DNA of 64,000 nucleotides, taken from NCBI GenBank assembly GCA_947650285.1, contig CANTFL010001387.1, positions 62,001-126,000 of the forward strand. The letters run 5' to 3'. The stretch comes from Hyaloperonospora brassicae (taxonomy: Eukaryota; Oomycota; Peronosporomycetes; Peronosporales; Peronosporaceae). Made by a program: the position numbers and the translations under genes. The notes under the pieces are model-generated. The model was not told where the DNA came from. It saw only the letters and a program-made list of their open reading frames with translations, and searched no databases. Every line of letters starts with the position of its first letter. The stretch's first letter is position 1. Below are positions 11,491 to 22,410 of this stretch, in pieces.

Positions 11491-12104
11491 TCTAGTTTAG
11501 CCTTGAGTTCGCAAAACGTGTCCTATTTATACTACGCCTTGACCAGGTGGTCACTGCTATGCAGATTCAAGAGTAAAAAGAAGCAGATCTAAATTATGGC
11601 GCGTCGTTGAAAGAATTTGACCGCGACCGGGTGATCGAAAACCGGTTGAGGTAATAAAGTCGTGTCAAGAGCGTTTTTGGACTAAATATTGATCGCGTTG
11701 TTGGAGTGTGATAGTTTGCAAGGAGGTTGCATAGGATGGTGCATACGGTATTAGATGCTACAAGTTGTCTCTTAGGGGGGTCTATGGCCCCGATCCCGGC
11801 CGAAAATGGTCCCAAACAGAAAGCCATTTCGAGCGTAATGGTGTAAAATTCAAACTTATTGGGAGGATCGGATAATAAAAATGCTACTACTCGAATAAAC
11901 TTATGCGAGGAAAATTTGCCGGATTAGCGGTAAATCGATGGTCCTAGGTGGTTGATGGTGAGGCCGACACACACAATCGCCAAGACCATGGGAATTCTGC
12001 CGTAGACAATGTGGTGATTAAATTGGGTAGTAATTTTGATTACTACCCATTCAGATCACCTCAGTGGCTCGTCGTAAGGTTTCGGATAATGCAAGAAATC
12101 AAAG
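11491..12104. other. Non-coding stretch upstream of the LINE
   Basis: AT-richer sequence beyond the gag-like segment of the LINE, which may include its 5' UTR. No repeat pair, terminal duplication or open frame of note was found. Confidence 0.4.
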
Positions 12105-12821
12105 TTGAAAACCTTGGCAGCGGCTTTCTGGTACGTTGTGGACAGAGGAGAGAGAGGTCGGGAAGTCGAACTGGAAGTGTCGATGATGATTGTTAATGGA
12201 ACCGATTCAGGTCTGGTAAATGTAGCAGAAGAGACTAACCGACAAGAAGTAGATCGTGACTACAAAAGCGCGGTAAGACTTTTATTTTCGGTAAATTTCA
12301 ACGAATCGGCTTGGTTAGAAGAGCTGGATGATAACACCTCCCAATTGAGTCGATCTGCTGAGCACGTGGCCAGGTCTATATCAGTCGCCTTTTCTCTGAT
12401 CGATGTAGCCAAGTACGATTGTGGTTTATATAAAACCATCGTCTTCGCTGCGGAAGATTTCTTGGTTACAGCAAATTGTGTAGGCATGACGGATTTCACA
12501 AGTCTCGCCGTTCTGAACTTCCGGCGACTTCGCAGATCGAACCGACTTTACAGATCGCGTCGTCTTGTTGTATTCGTCAGTGCAGAGAGAAAGACAAATT
12601 CAGGCGCTAAGATGACCAACTGGTCCGCGGAGACGGGGAAGATGGAGCAAAAATCTTCGGGCGATGGAGTGGACGACTTGAGCCATTGTCTCAAGAAGAA
12701 TATATGTTACTCCACAACGACGCCAGCGACAGAAAAGAAGAGTTTATCGGAAGTGTATCAATTGGTGTTTGGTAGGAAAGTCAGGTCAAAGTGTAGATGG
12801 GTCCATTTTGGTCTTTCATAG
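12105..12821 (+). CDS. Hypothetical open frame, 238 codons, doubtful
   Basis: Open from an ATG at 12105 to a TAG at 12819-12821. I do not recognise the product. It has no signal peptide, no clear membrane span, an acidic-to-neutral first half and a Ser/Thr/Lys-rich second half (TTTPATEKKSLSEVYQLVFG). It stands in AT-rich, gene-poor DNA next to a decayed retroelement, so it may be a chance frame or a fragment of an old repeat protein. No neighbour supports a function. Confidence 0.2.
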   Translation: MKTLAAAFWYVVDRGERGREVELEVSMMIVNGTDSGLVNVAEETNRQEVDRDYKSAVRLLFSVNFNESAWLEELDDNTSQLSRSAEHVARSISVAFSLIDVAKYDCGLYKTIVFAAEDFLVTANCVGMTDFTSLAVLNFRRLRRSNRLYRSRRLVVFVSAERKTNSGAKMTNWSAETGKMEQKSSGDGVDDLSHCLKKNICYSTTTPATEKKSLSEVYQLVFGRKVRSKCRWVHFGLS

Positions 12822-15016
12822 CAAGATCTCGATCGGCAATAATGTATTTAATTATAAATTTGTCGGAGAAGCACATGTTTGGCGTCGTGATGTGCGATCT
12901 CTTCTCGTAGTCGATTTACTTCAGCATGACGACCATCAATCCAAGGGAAATACTGATCGAGAAATGCTCGTATTACAGCCATTCAATGCTCGAGATCACA
13001 AATCGTCCTATGAACATAAGCTTTAGACTTCTGAACTTAGCGGCTTCAGTATTAATAGGACCCGGGTGGATTACAGCTAAGAGATTCTGGGTTTCCAGCT
13101 TTTGGCAAGAATCTTATACTTGCTGGAAATCTTTGTTCAGCGGCTTTCGAACTGCGGCCAACTACCAGAGGGTTCTCTCTTGCGCATGTTGGGTGGTCGT
13201 GGTGACCTTGAATTAGGGAGACTTCATTTGCTTCATCTCTTCTCTTCGCTTTCAAAATTCGGTGGATCGCTCCTCTTTCCTGTCCAACTCGGCTAATCAC
13301 TAGCGTCTATAATTGAGCATTCTATGAAGCACTCAAAAAGCCGGTCAAAACGATACGAGAAGTACTGGCTTATCTCGACTCCGAAGTCACGATATGAATG
13401 CAGCTTTTGATCCATACTACCGCAACGTTTATTGCTCTTGTCGCAACGCTTTTCTCGAGAGAGCGATAGCACTCCATTATTGTCTTCTGATTTTTCACAG
13501 ATCGATGAGGAATGCCATCATGTCATTTATGGTCGGACGATCCACACATGGTGCAATCGATACTCAAGTGCTTAGAAGACAATAACGCAATCCGTCGGGG
13601 ATGAAAGAAAGCGCAGATTCTACCTTACTGGACTTGCATAGCAGACGAAGTTAAATTGGCACAATGTTACATATACACCGCGATAGGCTGGTTATACGAT
13701 AAAGGTCTATCAATGGCAAAGACGATGCGCATCTAGACACCGGGCGTAGAAGAATGGCGCATGGGTTGGTGGTGGTAAAGTGATCGGCTGATTATAAGTC
13801 ACATCTACTGCCTTGGCCTTCTTGACGGAATATATCCATCTCAGTTCCTAAGAAACAGGACGTAAGAAAATACAATAATAGGCATATTTTCTAAGCTCGG
13901 ACAGTAGTTAAATGTTTGCGATCGTTTTTTATATGAGAGCGAGGTCTCGTGCATTTAGCATAGCCGGGGCAATAAGCCCTTTAATTCTGCTTCTCTGGGT
14001 CTCGGTGTACTAAGTGATGTCAAAGCTACTAGAGCTTTTCTTTCGATAAATCCCTTCTGCTCCAACACGGAGGTCGCTTGATGAAGACTCTATAGCTTCC
14101 TGCAAAATAGGTGGATCTTAGCGAACCATCCAAAAGCCCCTTGATGAATAACGCAATCAAGATACCCATATAATTGAGCTTACATTCGATGAGACTGACG
14201 AAGTATCGTGTGAGCTAATATTATTTGCAATCATGACTATTTCCCTTCTTTAAGTCCAAGAGGTCATCTTGGCACTTATTTCCGCACGTAGTGGCTCCAA
14301 CGGTTGTGAGAGTTGCACCTTATTTCTACCATGCACACCAGATACGTCAAAGTTGTTTCACTGAGTCCGAAAACTCATGCTTTGGTATGTCCATATAAGT
14401 CGGGCAGGATGAGCATTCTTTACGTGTAATAGGTGAGCCTTTTGCATGATATTATTAGTGATATAAATAATGATAATAGAGAATAGTGAGTATAATACTT
14501 TACCACAATATCACAAAATTCAGTGATATTGTTGCAGTCACTCAAGGGTAAACTATTCGGTTAATATATCATTTAATCAAACCACCAATCGGCGATATCC
14601 TCGCGCAATAGGTGGTGAATAGACGCCGCGATACCTGTTATTGTATCAATCAAGTTAAGATAGGGCCAATAAGACAAGGCACACTTAGGACTTAGTTATA
14701 GGGAATTGCTATTTCAACCACACTTTTTGCTATTATCCCCACACATCAAGATGCCATCCATCGTTTTGCTGGATTTTAACTGCTTTCCACCTGTAGTCGG
14801 TCAAACGCATCCCGATTTCTCGTTGGTCCTCTTCTATCACAAGGACTGACTTTCGATTTTAAAATGAGACGCCAGGGACACAACTAAGTTCCACACGCGG
14901 ATGGGTAGTCTTGTTGCCCGATCGTTTGATTGTGAATGCGAAACCTGCCATCAGTCCAAACTTCTTGACTCTTGACATGATCTATAAACGCGTCTCGATT
15001 TGCAAAGACGGTTTTT
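12822..15016. other. AT-rich gene-poor DNA, probable old transposon debris
   Basis: About 2.2 kb with only short frames. On the minus strand near 13110-13060 a stretch reads RFLPKAGNPESLSCNPPGSY, faintly like the PK.G....YRPISL region of LINE reverse transcriptases, but nothing around it confirms this. A small hairpin (ACAATATCAC / GTGATATTGT, arms 14505-14514 and 14523-14532) is the only structure seen. Confidence 0.35.
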
Positions 15017-15019
15017 GTG

Positions 15020-15215
15020 TTGAGTTTGGCCATGATGTGGTGGTGTGGAAAGATGATCTGGTGGTGTGGTGATGTTCAAATTAAACAAAGGTTATGGTGT
15101 GGTGGAACTTGTAAACTGTGGTGTGGCGGAGCTTGTAAACTGTGGCGTAACTTGTTCAAAGTGGGGTGTGTCGGAGCTTGCTTAAACTGTGGTGGAAGTA
15201 GCAAAAATTGTAGAG
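15020..15215. repeat. Degenerate G/T-rich tandem repeat
   Basis: Units of roughly 20-27 bp built on GGTGTGGTGGAACTTGTAAA repeat several times (for example starting near 15096, 15119 and 15164), with strong G/T strand bias on the plus strand. One frame reads as a pseudo-protein of Trp-Cys-Gly-Gly blocks, which follows from the repeat and is not evidence of a gene. Confidence 0.6.
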
Positions 15216-15232
15216 ACGTAGCAGTTCCCTAA

Positions 15233-18200
15233 TTATATGAATACATTTTTCTTATATAAAAATAAGCGTAGTCGCTTGGTCTTGGGTATTCCTGTAGCGT
15301 ACCGTGTATCTTACTGAACAGGGAAATAGCTCACATTGTGTCAGTGAGAGCTTGCTACGCACCGAAGCCAGTACGTAACTACCAGTGACCCGTTACACTA
15401 CACCGCGTCGTATTAGACGCGACGACTTTTGATTGCGTCCTCTAGCTCGACGATAAAGCCATGTAAGGAGTTTTGTATTGCTGTCGTGAACTCAACGATT
15501 TCATTTAAAGATCTTAGGTCGATGGTCGTGCGTTGGTTTGACATCAATAAGATGATTATGATGCAGCCTCACAACAAATTGATATTAGTTACCTTACCCC
15601 CGCAATAGCGCAAAGAAGCCGAATCTTTATATTAAATCAATCACAGCTTCTCTTCAGCCGCAACTAATTTGCGTTGCATGAAGGTCAGCAATTACGGCAT
15701 GACGCTCGTACCTATGACGGTAAAGGACATAACGTTTGCGGTACGACCGATAATACCGACCTCATTTGAATTACCGCACAAACTAGTAGTTACTCGCAGA
15801 ATAAATTTTGTATTTAGTCTATTGTATATGGTGGATGAGTACGTGATCAATAGACGAGCGACTGATAGTTTTCCACTGTAATGGAAGACCCACGTTTATA
15901 CTGCGACAGTAAAACCTGACCTACGCTGATAAAAGTCTAAGTAGGCTCCTCGTAACCTCACGTACGCGTATGTACAGTGGAAACAATTAGACATACGAAA
16001 AAAGGTAGATCAACGGTAACAGATATCTGTATTTGCTTATCATCAAGCAAATCGATAAATCACACCCCTCTTAATTACACACAACAATTCAAACAGATAC
16101 TGCAACTTAGGTACTCGCTACCAATTGCGCGTGTACAATTTGGTAGACGCATTGTTGCTTGGTATCATTATAACGGTAGTACACTGTGAGTGTTACACCC
16201 ATGGGCTAGGTGCGTGTACCATGTGACATATCACAGAAATAAAATAACGTCGCTGAGCCACCAACAGTGCAATAAGGTGTTACTCTATTAGACGACGAAA
16301 CCTTACATTTTACTGAATACGCCAGATTTTATCCTCGTGTTATAAAATATGTAAACGAACAGTTCGCATATTGATTTAAATACGAAACGTGCCTTATTCA
16401 GTCGTCTTTGGTCTCATGAGTAAGAAGTCTTGTTAAGGTATATATATTCTACAGCACTTGGTGCTGTTGATTCCCTGAAACATGTTTGTTCCTTATAACG
16501 AGACTAGAAGGTCATGAGCGAAGCAGAATCGCTGAGTCGCGTTCGTTAAAGTACGAAGTAGATCGTTGAACTAAAAGTCTGTCTTTGGCAAAGAAGCTGT
16601 TATAGATTCGGTACAATCATGGCATATTCAATCAATTAGCAAAAGTTGCTAAATATTGTATTGTACGATACTATTCCTGAATAATTTAGCTAAACAGATA
16701 TGCATTGTCATTTTGAATGTCAGTGTCATGTTACGAGCTCACCGCGTTTGCAGTTTCAATGTAGGGATTATCTTGTTTACACTTTCAATGTAAGCATCGT
16801 AATAAATATACACCAAATAACAAATCAAACTAAAGATGCACCAGATAATTAATTTAAAACTACACATGATCATCGTTTCCTGAACCCTCGAAGGTAGGAA
16901 AACCATGTTAAGAATATAGCTAAAGGTAGTGCTGATCGTTGTGCTACGTGTCTGGTGTGGATCGATAGGGACGACCTTGCTACGATCGTGTGTACAAGTC
17001 TCCGCTGCAGATAAAAAAAATGCATCTATCTTCATTGAATCCATGCCGCAATATTCAGACCGACACCAGCACCATCAGCAGCCTTATTTTGTGACGTCAC
17101 AATAATTCCTCAGCATTGCGTGTTCCTTTAGCGTGCAATCGACCTTATATGACCGTAAGCATCCACGTGACCACCTGCAAAGGACGCAAACAATACCGTC
17201 AGCCCTACACTATCTCGTCTCCTTATTAATGTTTGTCGATCCGTCGTCTTATGCTGCCTCGGGTCGTGCCATAAGTACCTTGCATAGCTTTGTGTTTTCG
17301 CTTCATAACAAGATCGCCGTCTCATCTCGCTTACGCAAAGCGATACCGCCAAGACGACAGCTGCACATAAGTATCATGGGCAACGATAAGAAATAGATAA
17401 AGGAGGCATTGCGTCCTTTATTTTCCTAATTAGCTGATGTTGCATGTTTCCTTTGATCTCTGGAGACTTGCCGCGTTCTCCGTTCCTGTAAATCTGTCGA
17501 CCTTAGTCCTTTGCAACTTCATGTCGCACTTCTACCTGCTTCAGCCGTTATCAAGGGGCAGCGTCCCCACAGAAGAGCACATACGTGCACCCATATGGTG
17601 CAAGAATTTGGGTGTCGAAGGACAGCTGACGTGAGATTGCCATGACATAACTGCCACCGACATAACTGCCCCCTCATTTGATGATCTGATGTCTGATGGG
17701 TGGATAAATCGTTGGCATCTGACATGATGGATGATGGATGGATGGGCACATTATGACGCATTCAGTAAGGTACGGTAGAACTAACATGATCATCAAGAGA
17801 ACATGCTCAATTCACCCCGTACTCCGCTAGTCCCTCTCAAGCAAGGCCTGGTGGACTCGAATACCCATTTGCAAGCCACGGGTGTGTCAGCCAAGGTGAG
17901 TTTATGTATTATTGACCGACCGCTCCTTTGATGGATTGTGCAGGGATGCACACGGTTAATAAATGGTACAGAGCGCACAGGAAGAAAAGCGTAGGGTAGT
18001 ACGAGTTGTGAACGAAACGATCACTTCTTCTCTCTGCAATCTATTCTCAAGAAATAAAATACTGGTCACGTCGACAAGCATTGTCAGGCTTAACAAATCC
18101 AAGCTGGTACCTCGAGGGGCGTCAAAAAGCTTTCGCTTTCTCGGGTCAATGCTTCACGGCCCAATGCGCCAAGAAAGCAAAGTAGCGAATGACATCATCG

Positions 18201-18898
18201 CAAACAAATTTGAAGCTGGTGATGCTCCAGTACGACTGCACAAGCCAGAAGACGAGAAATCTCGGTCTATTTGTTACGAGTCTCACGATCCGTGTTTGAT
18301 ACTTCTTGCTTGTCGACTCGCACGACTTTTGGTCAGAGTCGTCTATCGCGGTGCTTTTCCTACGTCGAAACCCGGTGAGGTCATTGCTCTCATGCCAGAT
18401 GTTACGGACTCTGCCTACAACGCACATCGCATTAGCTCACGTGTAGCATCTGATCGTTTCGGACCGATATTTCTTTGTTTATGCAGCTGTACCGGCTGCC
18501 ACCTTTATCATGTCGAAATAAATGGCTGGACATCACCACTCGATCCTTGAGCTTTACGGCACCAGACGACATGGAGATAGCAGATCGCATTGAACTCTAG
18601 CCGTGCAAAATGCAAAATGCAAACGGCTAACAGCCCCACGGCAATATGTGAGGCAACGCAGCATCAAGACCGTTCGTGGATGGTATCGCTCGACTAGTAG
18701 CGCGTGCGCTCGGAATTGCTGGCAAAACGCCACGAATACCGATATCTCGGCAGCTACAGTAACGTGACATGTTTGCATGTCCAGAACTGCAGTGTCTCGC
18801 ACTGACCATGCCGTGCCAAAGCCAAGTCGCGCAGAACAGGGCTTTCTCAAGAAAGCTGATCGAGCACACTATCTACTAGACTTGTCAACCGATTATCT
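15233..18898. other. AT-rich gene-poor DNA
   Basis: About 3.7 kb with no frame that resembles a known protein. Sequences such as CCCGTTACACTACACCGCG (about 15389-15407) recall LTR ends of oomycete retroelements, but no second copy is present to prove an LTR. A TGGA/ATGG-rich microsatellite lies near 17723-17744 and a three-copy 7-bp repeat (TGCAAAA) at 18604-18623. A 195-codon plus-strand frame at 17963-18550 has no recognisable feature. Confidence 0.4.
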
Positions 18899-20128
18899 CT
18901 AGTCCTTCGCCGACGACTCCATGTCTTCCACAAGTCGAGAGCCGTGCTTCTTCGTCAACCGCTCTGTCAGCATCTCCTTGAAATCATTCATGATCGCGTT
19001 CTCACGTTGTTGCTTCTCTTCAAAGTTGATGAGTGCTAGCGCGCGCTTCTCTTCGGCCGTATACACTTGATTCTCCTTTCGAATACGGACAGCATTCATG
19101 CGCTTGTGGCGGCTACCGCTCATCACGTAGCCCAGATTCTCCAAATTCTCAATTTCTTCGCCGTTCCAGCCGACTTCGCCACGACGTGGAATGCGCATGT
19201 TTTTCTGCACAAACTGTGCAATAGCCGCTCCCTCACCAGGTAGCAGCGCCTTGCCATAGTTCAGCGACGAGGCGGCCGTCTCTTCTGCTGCCGCTAGGGG
19301 CTTCGGCCCAATCTCCTCTTTTTCGTCCTCTTGCTTACGTAAGCCTTGCACTGCCTCTCTGAACTCTGTCGTTTCTCTCTTCTCGCCCTCATCCACGTCA
19401 CTCAGTCTCTCATGACTATCTGCGCGCTTTCTACTCTCAGACGCTATCGACACGTCCGAGACACTGCCACTACGACTGTCGTCGCTTGCACTCTCGCTGT
19501 CGACGCATCGAGTTCTGTGACGATTTTTCTTGCTATTCTTCGTGCGTTTCCTGCTCTTCTTAGAACTCTTTGTCTTCTTACGAGAGCGACGCGAGGATTT
19601 GACCTTCCGCTTTCGCTTCCGACGTCGGCGGCGCTCGTCGTCACTATCCGAGCTAGAAGCGTTCGAGTCACTCAACGACCTTGACACAGATCTGCTGGAC
19701 CTTGAGCTCGATTTGGAGCTCGAACTAGACCGAGATCTTGATGGTGACCGTGTCCTCTTCTCCTTCTTGATCTTCTTCGTTGGCGGCGGAGGACTCGGAA
19801 TCCCTGCCCAGATGCTAAACTCAACGGCCTCCCGCTCCCGCTTTCTCTCCTCAAAGAATCCATCCGACTTGTCATTACTGTATCTGCTGCCTCCTCTGCT
19901 TTTGAACCCACCACCATCCGAACTGCTCACGGGTCCGTAGCGACCCATTGGCTCGTTAAATCTGGACGCGCTTGGACGCCCTCGGCGCGGAGAACGGGAG
20001 CGCATGCGAGAAGTCCGACTACTGCTACGACTGCGGCGGCGTCTTGAGTAGCGGTGGGCACTGCGGCTCCGACTGCGTCGAGGCGACGGACTTCGGTACC
20101 TCCGACGGGGACTCGAGCTCCGCCCCAT
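18899..20128 (-). CDS. NKAP-like RS-domain nuclear protein
   Basis: Intronless, 409 residues. The first 60 residues and residues 120-240 are Arg/Ser and Lys/Arg-rich (RS-like, [18 protein letters not shown] and a long basic tract [20 protein letters not shown]), typical of splicing-associated nuclear proteins. The C-terminal 120 residues match the conserved NKAP/UPF0396 domain: [60 protein letters not shown], then an acidic-basic helix. In animals NKAP binds RNA and spliceosome components and represses Notch targets; in an oomycete a splicing or mRNA-processing role is the likeliest inference. The start is the first ATG of the frame and the protein length is close to human NKAP (415). It is followed by the BAG-like gene on the same strand upstream, 144 bp away. 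Confidence 0.85.
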   Translation of the reverse strand: MGRSSSPRRRYRSPSPRRSRSRSAHRYSRRRRSRSSSRTSRMRSRSPRRGRPSASRFNEPMGRYGPVSSSDGGGFKSRGGSRYSNDKSDGFFEERKREREAVEFSIWAGIPSPPPPTKKIKKEKRTRSPSRSRSSSSSKSSSRSSRSVSRSLSDSNASSSDSDDERRRRRKRKRKVKSSRRSRKKTKSSKKSRKRTKNSKKNRHRTRCVDSESASDDSRSGSVSDVSIASESRKRADSHERLSDVDEGEKRETTEFREAVQGLRKQEDEKEEIGPKPLAAAEETAASSLNYGKALLPGEGAAIAQFVQKNMRIPRRGEVGWNGEEIENLENLGYVMSGSRHKRMNAVRIRKENQVYTAEEKRALALINFEEKQQRENAIMNDFKEMLTERLTKKHGSRLVEDMESSAKD

Positions 20129-20272
20129 GTGCTCGATAGAAATTGTGTCAAGAAAAACGATTTATACATCGTCAAAAACACTTTCTACATTGCCGAAATG
20201 ATGCGCTGTCGAAAACTCTTTTTCCAACCACTAGTTCGTCGCATGAGCACTACAATCCACTTAGCTGGTACT

Positions 20273-21118
20273 TCAGGCGAGCATTGCCTGAATCGCGTCA
20301 ATACGTGGGAGGTACTCCTTCGTAACTCTAGTAGCAAGGACCTTGCGTAGCTGTTTCACCTCTTTGTCTCCGCGAATGTCGTCCAAAAACGACAGCACAG
20401 CCTCGAGCTCGTGCTCAACGCCTTTGGATGCGGCAAGAATGTCGGACCGGGTGAGATGCGGAGCCAAGCGCACTGGCTTCGTAGCTGCCTGAGCAGCTGA
20501 TGCGCCTTCAGCTTCTCGCTCTTCGTTCTCGAGTCGCTTCAGCTCAACGTCCGCGTCAAAAGAGTCCCACTTTGTTTTCAGCTTGTTACCCTGCGAGTCG
20601 AAATGATAATCTACAGCGACACAGTTGCGTACAAAACATCGGCATCGCGTACTTCATACGAGTCCCCACATCCAAAGGCTGCATATGTACGAGTGACTTA
20701 CAGGAATTCAACGCAGATGTTGCCACAAAGTTCTCTTCTCTTGCCTCCTTTGTGGCCTCCTCGCTCACCAATTCGTTTGCTTGCGCCTCTAAGTGCATCA
20801 CCCGGACAGCAACCTCTGCAGCGATCAATTCCACCTTTCTCAACAGCTTGATGTCCTCGCGACGTTTCTTCAGCGCGCTGTATCGACGTACACCACACGT
20901 TGCCACCAAGAGCTCCCTCCGTTAGACGCTCTAGCGACGAAAGCTTACCGCATTGCTCTGCTACTGCTTCAGCACAAACGAAACATCTTCGCAGTCTTTC
21001 ATTCAAGCAAACTTCCGCTACAGACGCACATGTATCGGCGGTACTGCCAGCACACAAGCGGCACGGCCGCTGCAGTTGCAGTCGCTACTGTAGCCACTTG
21101 CCACGCGCGACTCGACAT
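20273..21118 (-). CDS. BAG-domain-like protein with N-terminal membrane segment
   Basis: Three exons on the minus strand keep phase: 21118-21030, 20877-20702 and 20610-20273, giving 200 residues. Both introns have clean GT..AG borders (GTGCGT..CAG and GTAAGT..TAG). The N-terminus (VATVATATAAAVPLVCW) is a short hydrophobic anchor preceding YRRY. The middle is a long helical segment (LKKRREDIKLLRKVELIAAE). The last 60 residues read ELEAVLSFLDDIRGDKEVKQ then LRKVLATRVTKEYLPRIDAI, resembling the third helix of BAG domains, which bind the Hsp70 ATPase lobe as nucleotide exchange factors. A membrane-anchored BAG protein would resemble yeast Snl1; the assignment rests on the helix pattern and is inference. 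It is divergent from the SANT-like gene (155-bp gap). Confidence 0.6.
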
Positions 21119-21273
21119 TTTGATGATGCGACCAGTCGGTGCGTCATCGAGTACCATTTGCGATCGGAACTAAGCGGAGACCTTACAAGTCTAAGTAAAC
21201 CGAAGAACGGGACGGGACGGGGGAAACAACAGGGAGTGGCCACGTAAGAAACGAAACGCGTTTCTAAAGCTCA

Positions 21274-22275
21274 ATGGGCAAGAAGACGAACTGGACGACG
21301 GCCGAAGACCAGACGTTGTGTCGCGTGTGGCTGAGCGCTAGCGACCTGCAGCTCCACGGTGGGGACCAGAAAGCCTCCAATTTCTGGAACGTAGTGCTCG
21401 AGCTGTTTCACCAGGAGGTGGAGTCGCCTGTCGAGCGGCCGCTCAACGGTCTCAAAGTGCGCTGGACACGGATCAATCGCGACTCGCAAAAGTTCGCGTC
21501 GATCTTTAATGAGCTCCAGGGCAAACGGATGAAGCAGGCAGAGGAGCGTGGGGAAGACGCGGGGGCGACTGCTGCTGTGGCACTGTTGGCAGAGCAGCCG
21601 TGGATCGACGATGCCAAGGTCGTGTTCCATCGGATCTACAATACCAAGTTCTCATTCGAAACGTGCTGGAAACAACTGCGCTATTCGGCCAAGTGGATGC
21701 AGCTCTTTGCTAATTCAAGCAGCTATCCAGTGCTGACAGTCAACACTGCACCAGCTACACCGACGGCAGTGGCGGAGGAGCCAATTGTCGCAGAGACGGC
21801 AGAGGTGCCGTCTGATGCCAGCAACGAAGTCGATGCCACGAAAGCCGATCAACCCGCCACAATGTGCACGGCGGCTGTGGCGTCTACCGCACCGAGTGTG
21901 ACGACCTCGACACCTGCAGTAAGCGAGGCACCGACCTCTCCGACGACGGCTTCTGTTGCTGCATCGGCGGCTTCAGCTTCACACGCTTCGGATACGAATG
22001 CGTTCATCGTCCCGAATCACAAGCGGCGAGCGGACATGTCACTGGAGTCATTTGCCCAGATCCCGCACCACAACCAGTTACAGCGACTCACGAGCACGTT
22101 GGTGGACGAGCTCAAGCGACAGAATGATCTCATGGAAGACCAGAATGCCATTGCGCTGCTAAAGATTAACAGCGAGACGATAACGGACGGAGATACTCGA
22201 CAGTGCTACCACATGTTACGAGCGCGCTACTTGAAGAAAGCTTGCGATAGTAGCCGAACAAGCACGTTGGTCTAG
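21274..22275 (+). CDS. SANT/Myb-like DNA-binding protein
   Basis: 333 residues, intronless. Residues 5-60 (NWTTAEDQTLCRVWLSASDL ... NFWNVVLELFHQEV) carry the spaced tryptophans of a SANT/Myb-like three-helix domain, and residues 60-75 (LKVRWTRINRDSQKFASIF) match its third helix. Residues 130-150 (FSFETCWKQLRYSAKW) repeat the pattern found in oomycete and plant NAM-associated/trihelix proteins. A long Ala/Thr/Ser-rich linker (about 155-245) leads to a C-terminal helix (LVDELKRQNDLMEDQNAIAL) suitable for dimerisation. Probable DNA-binding regulator or domesticated transposase-like protein; targets unknown. The next gene starts 135 bp downstream on the same strand. Confidence 0.6.
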   Translation: MGKKTNWTTAEDQTLCRVWLSASDLQLHGGDQKASNFWNVVLELFHQEVESPVERPLNGLKVRWTRINRDSQKFASIFNELQGKRMKQAEERGEDAGATAAVALLAEQPWIDDAKVVFHRIYNTKFSFETCWKQLRYSAKWMQLFANSSSYPVLTVNTAPATPTAVAEEPIVAETAEVPSDASNEVDATKADQPATMCTAAVASTAPSVTTSTPAVSEAPTSPTTASVAASAASASHASDTNAFIVPNHKRRADMSLESFAQIPHHNQLQRLTSTLVDELKRQNDLMEDQNAIALLKINSETITDGDTRQCYHMLRARYLKKACDSSRTSTLV

Positions 22276-22410
22276 GGCCACTGCCGATGCTATGACTAGC
22301 GAGGGGTAAAACGAAACAATGTGCAGAGTTGTGTACCTGCTTGTTCATTGGTTGGTCTTGTCGCGTTTGACGATTCTCATTCGTCAATCCAAATTTAGGA
22401 ACTGCGGTCC

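Noticed and set aside
13052..13300. LINE reverse transcriptase fragment suggested by LPKAGNP....NPPGSY
   Set aside because: Only one short stretch is suggestive; the polymerase motifs that should follow are missing, so it is only mentioned and not called.
15017..15232. 71-codon Cys/Gly/Trp-rich frame that looks like a small Cys-rich peptide
   Set aside because: The residue pattern is the translation of the G/T-rich tandem repeat; no signal peptide and no support as a gene.
15233..16250. Possible solo LTR (GTTACACTACACC and GAGTGTTACACC text)
   Set aside because: No matching second copy, no TG..CA borders with a target duplication that I could confirm within the window.
17963..18550. 195-codon plus-strand frame
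   Set aside because: No recognisable domain or codon support; isolated in AT-rich DNA.
19530..19940. Leu/Glu/Asp-rich plus-strand frame of 136 codons
   Set aside because: It is antisense to the Arg/Ser-rich tract of the NKAP-like gene, a known source of spurious open frames.
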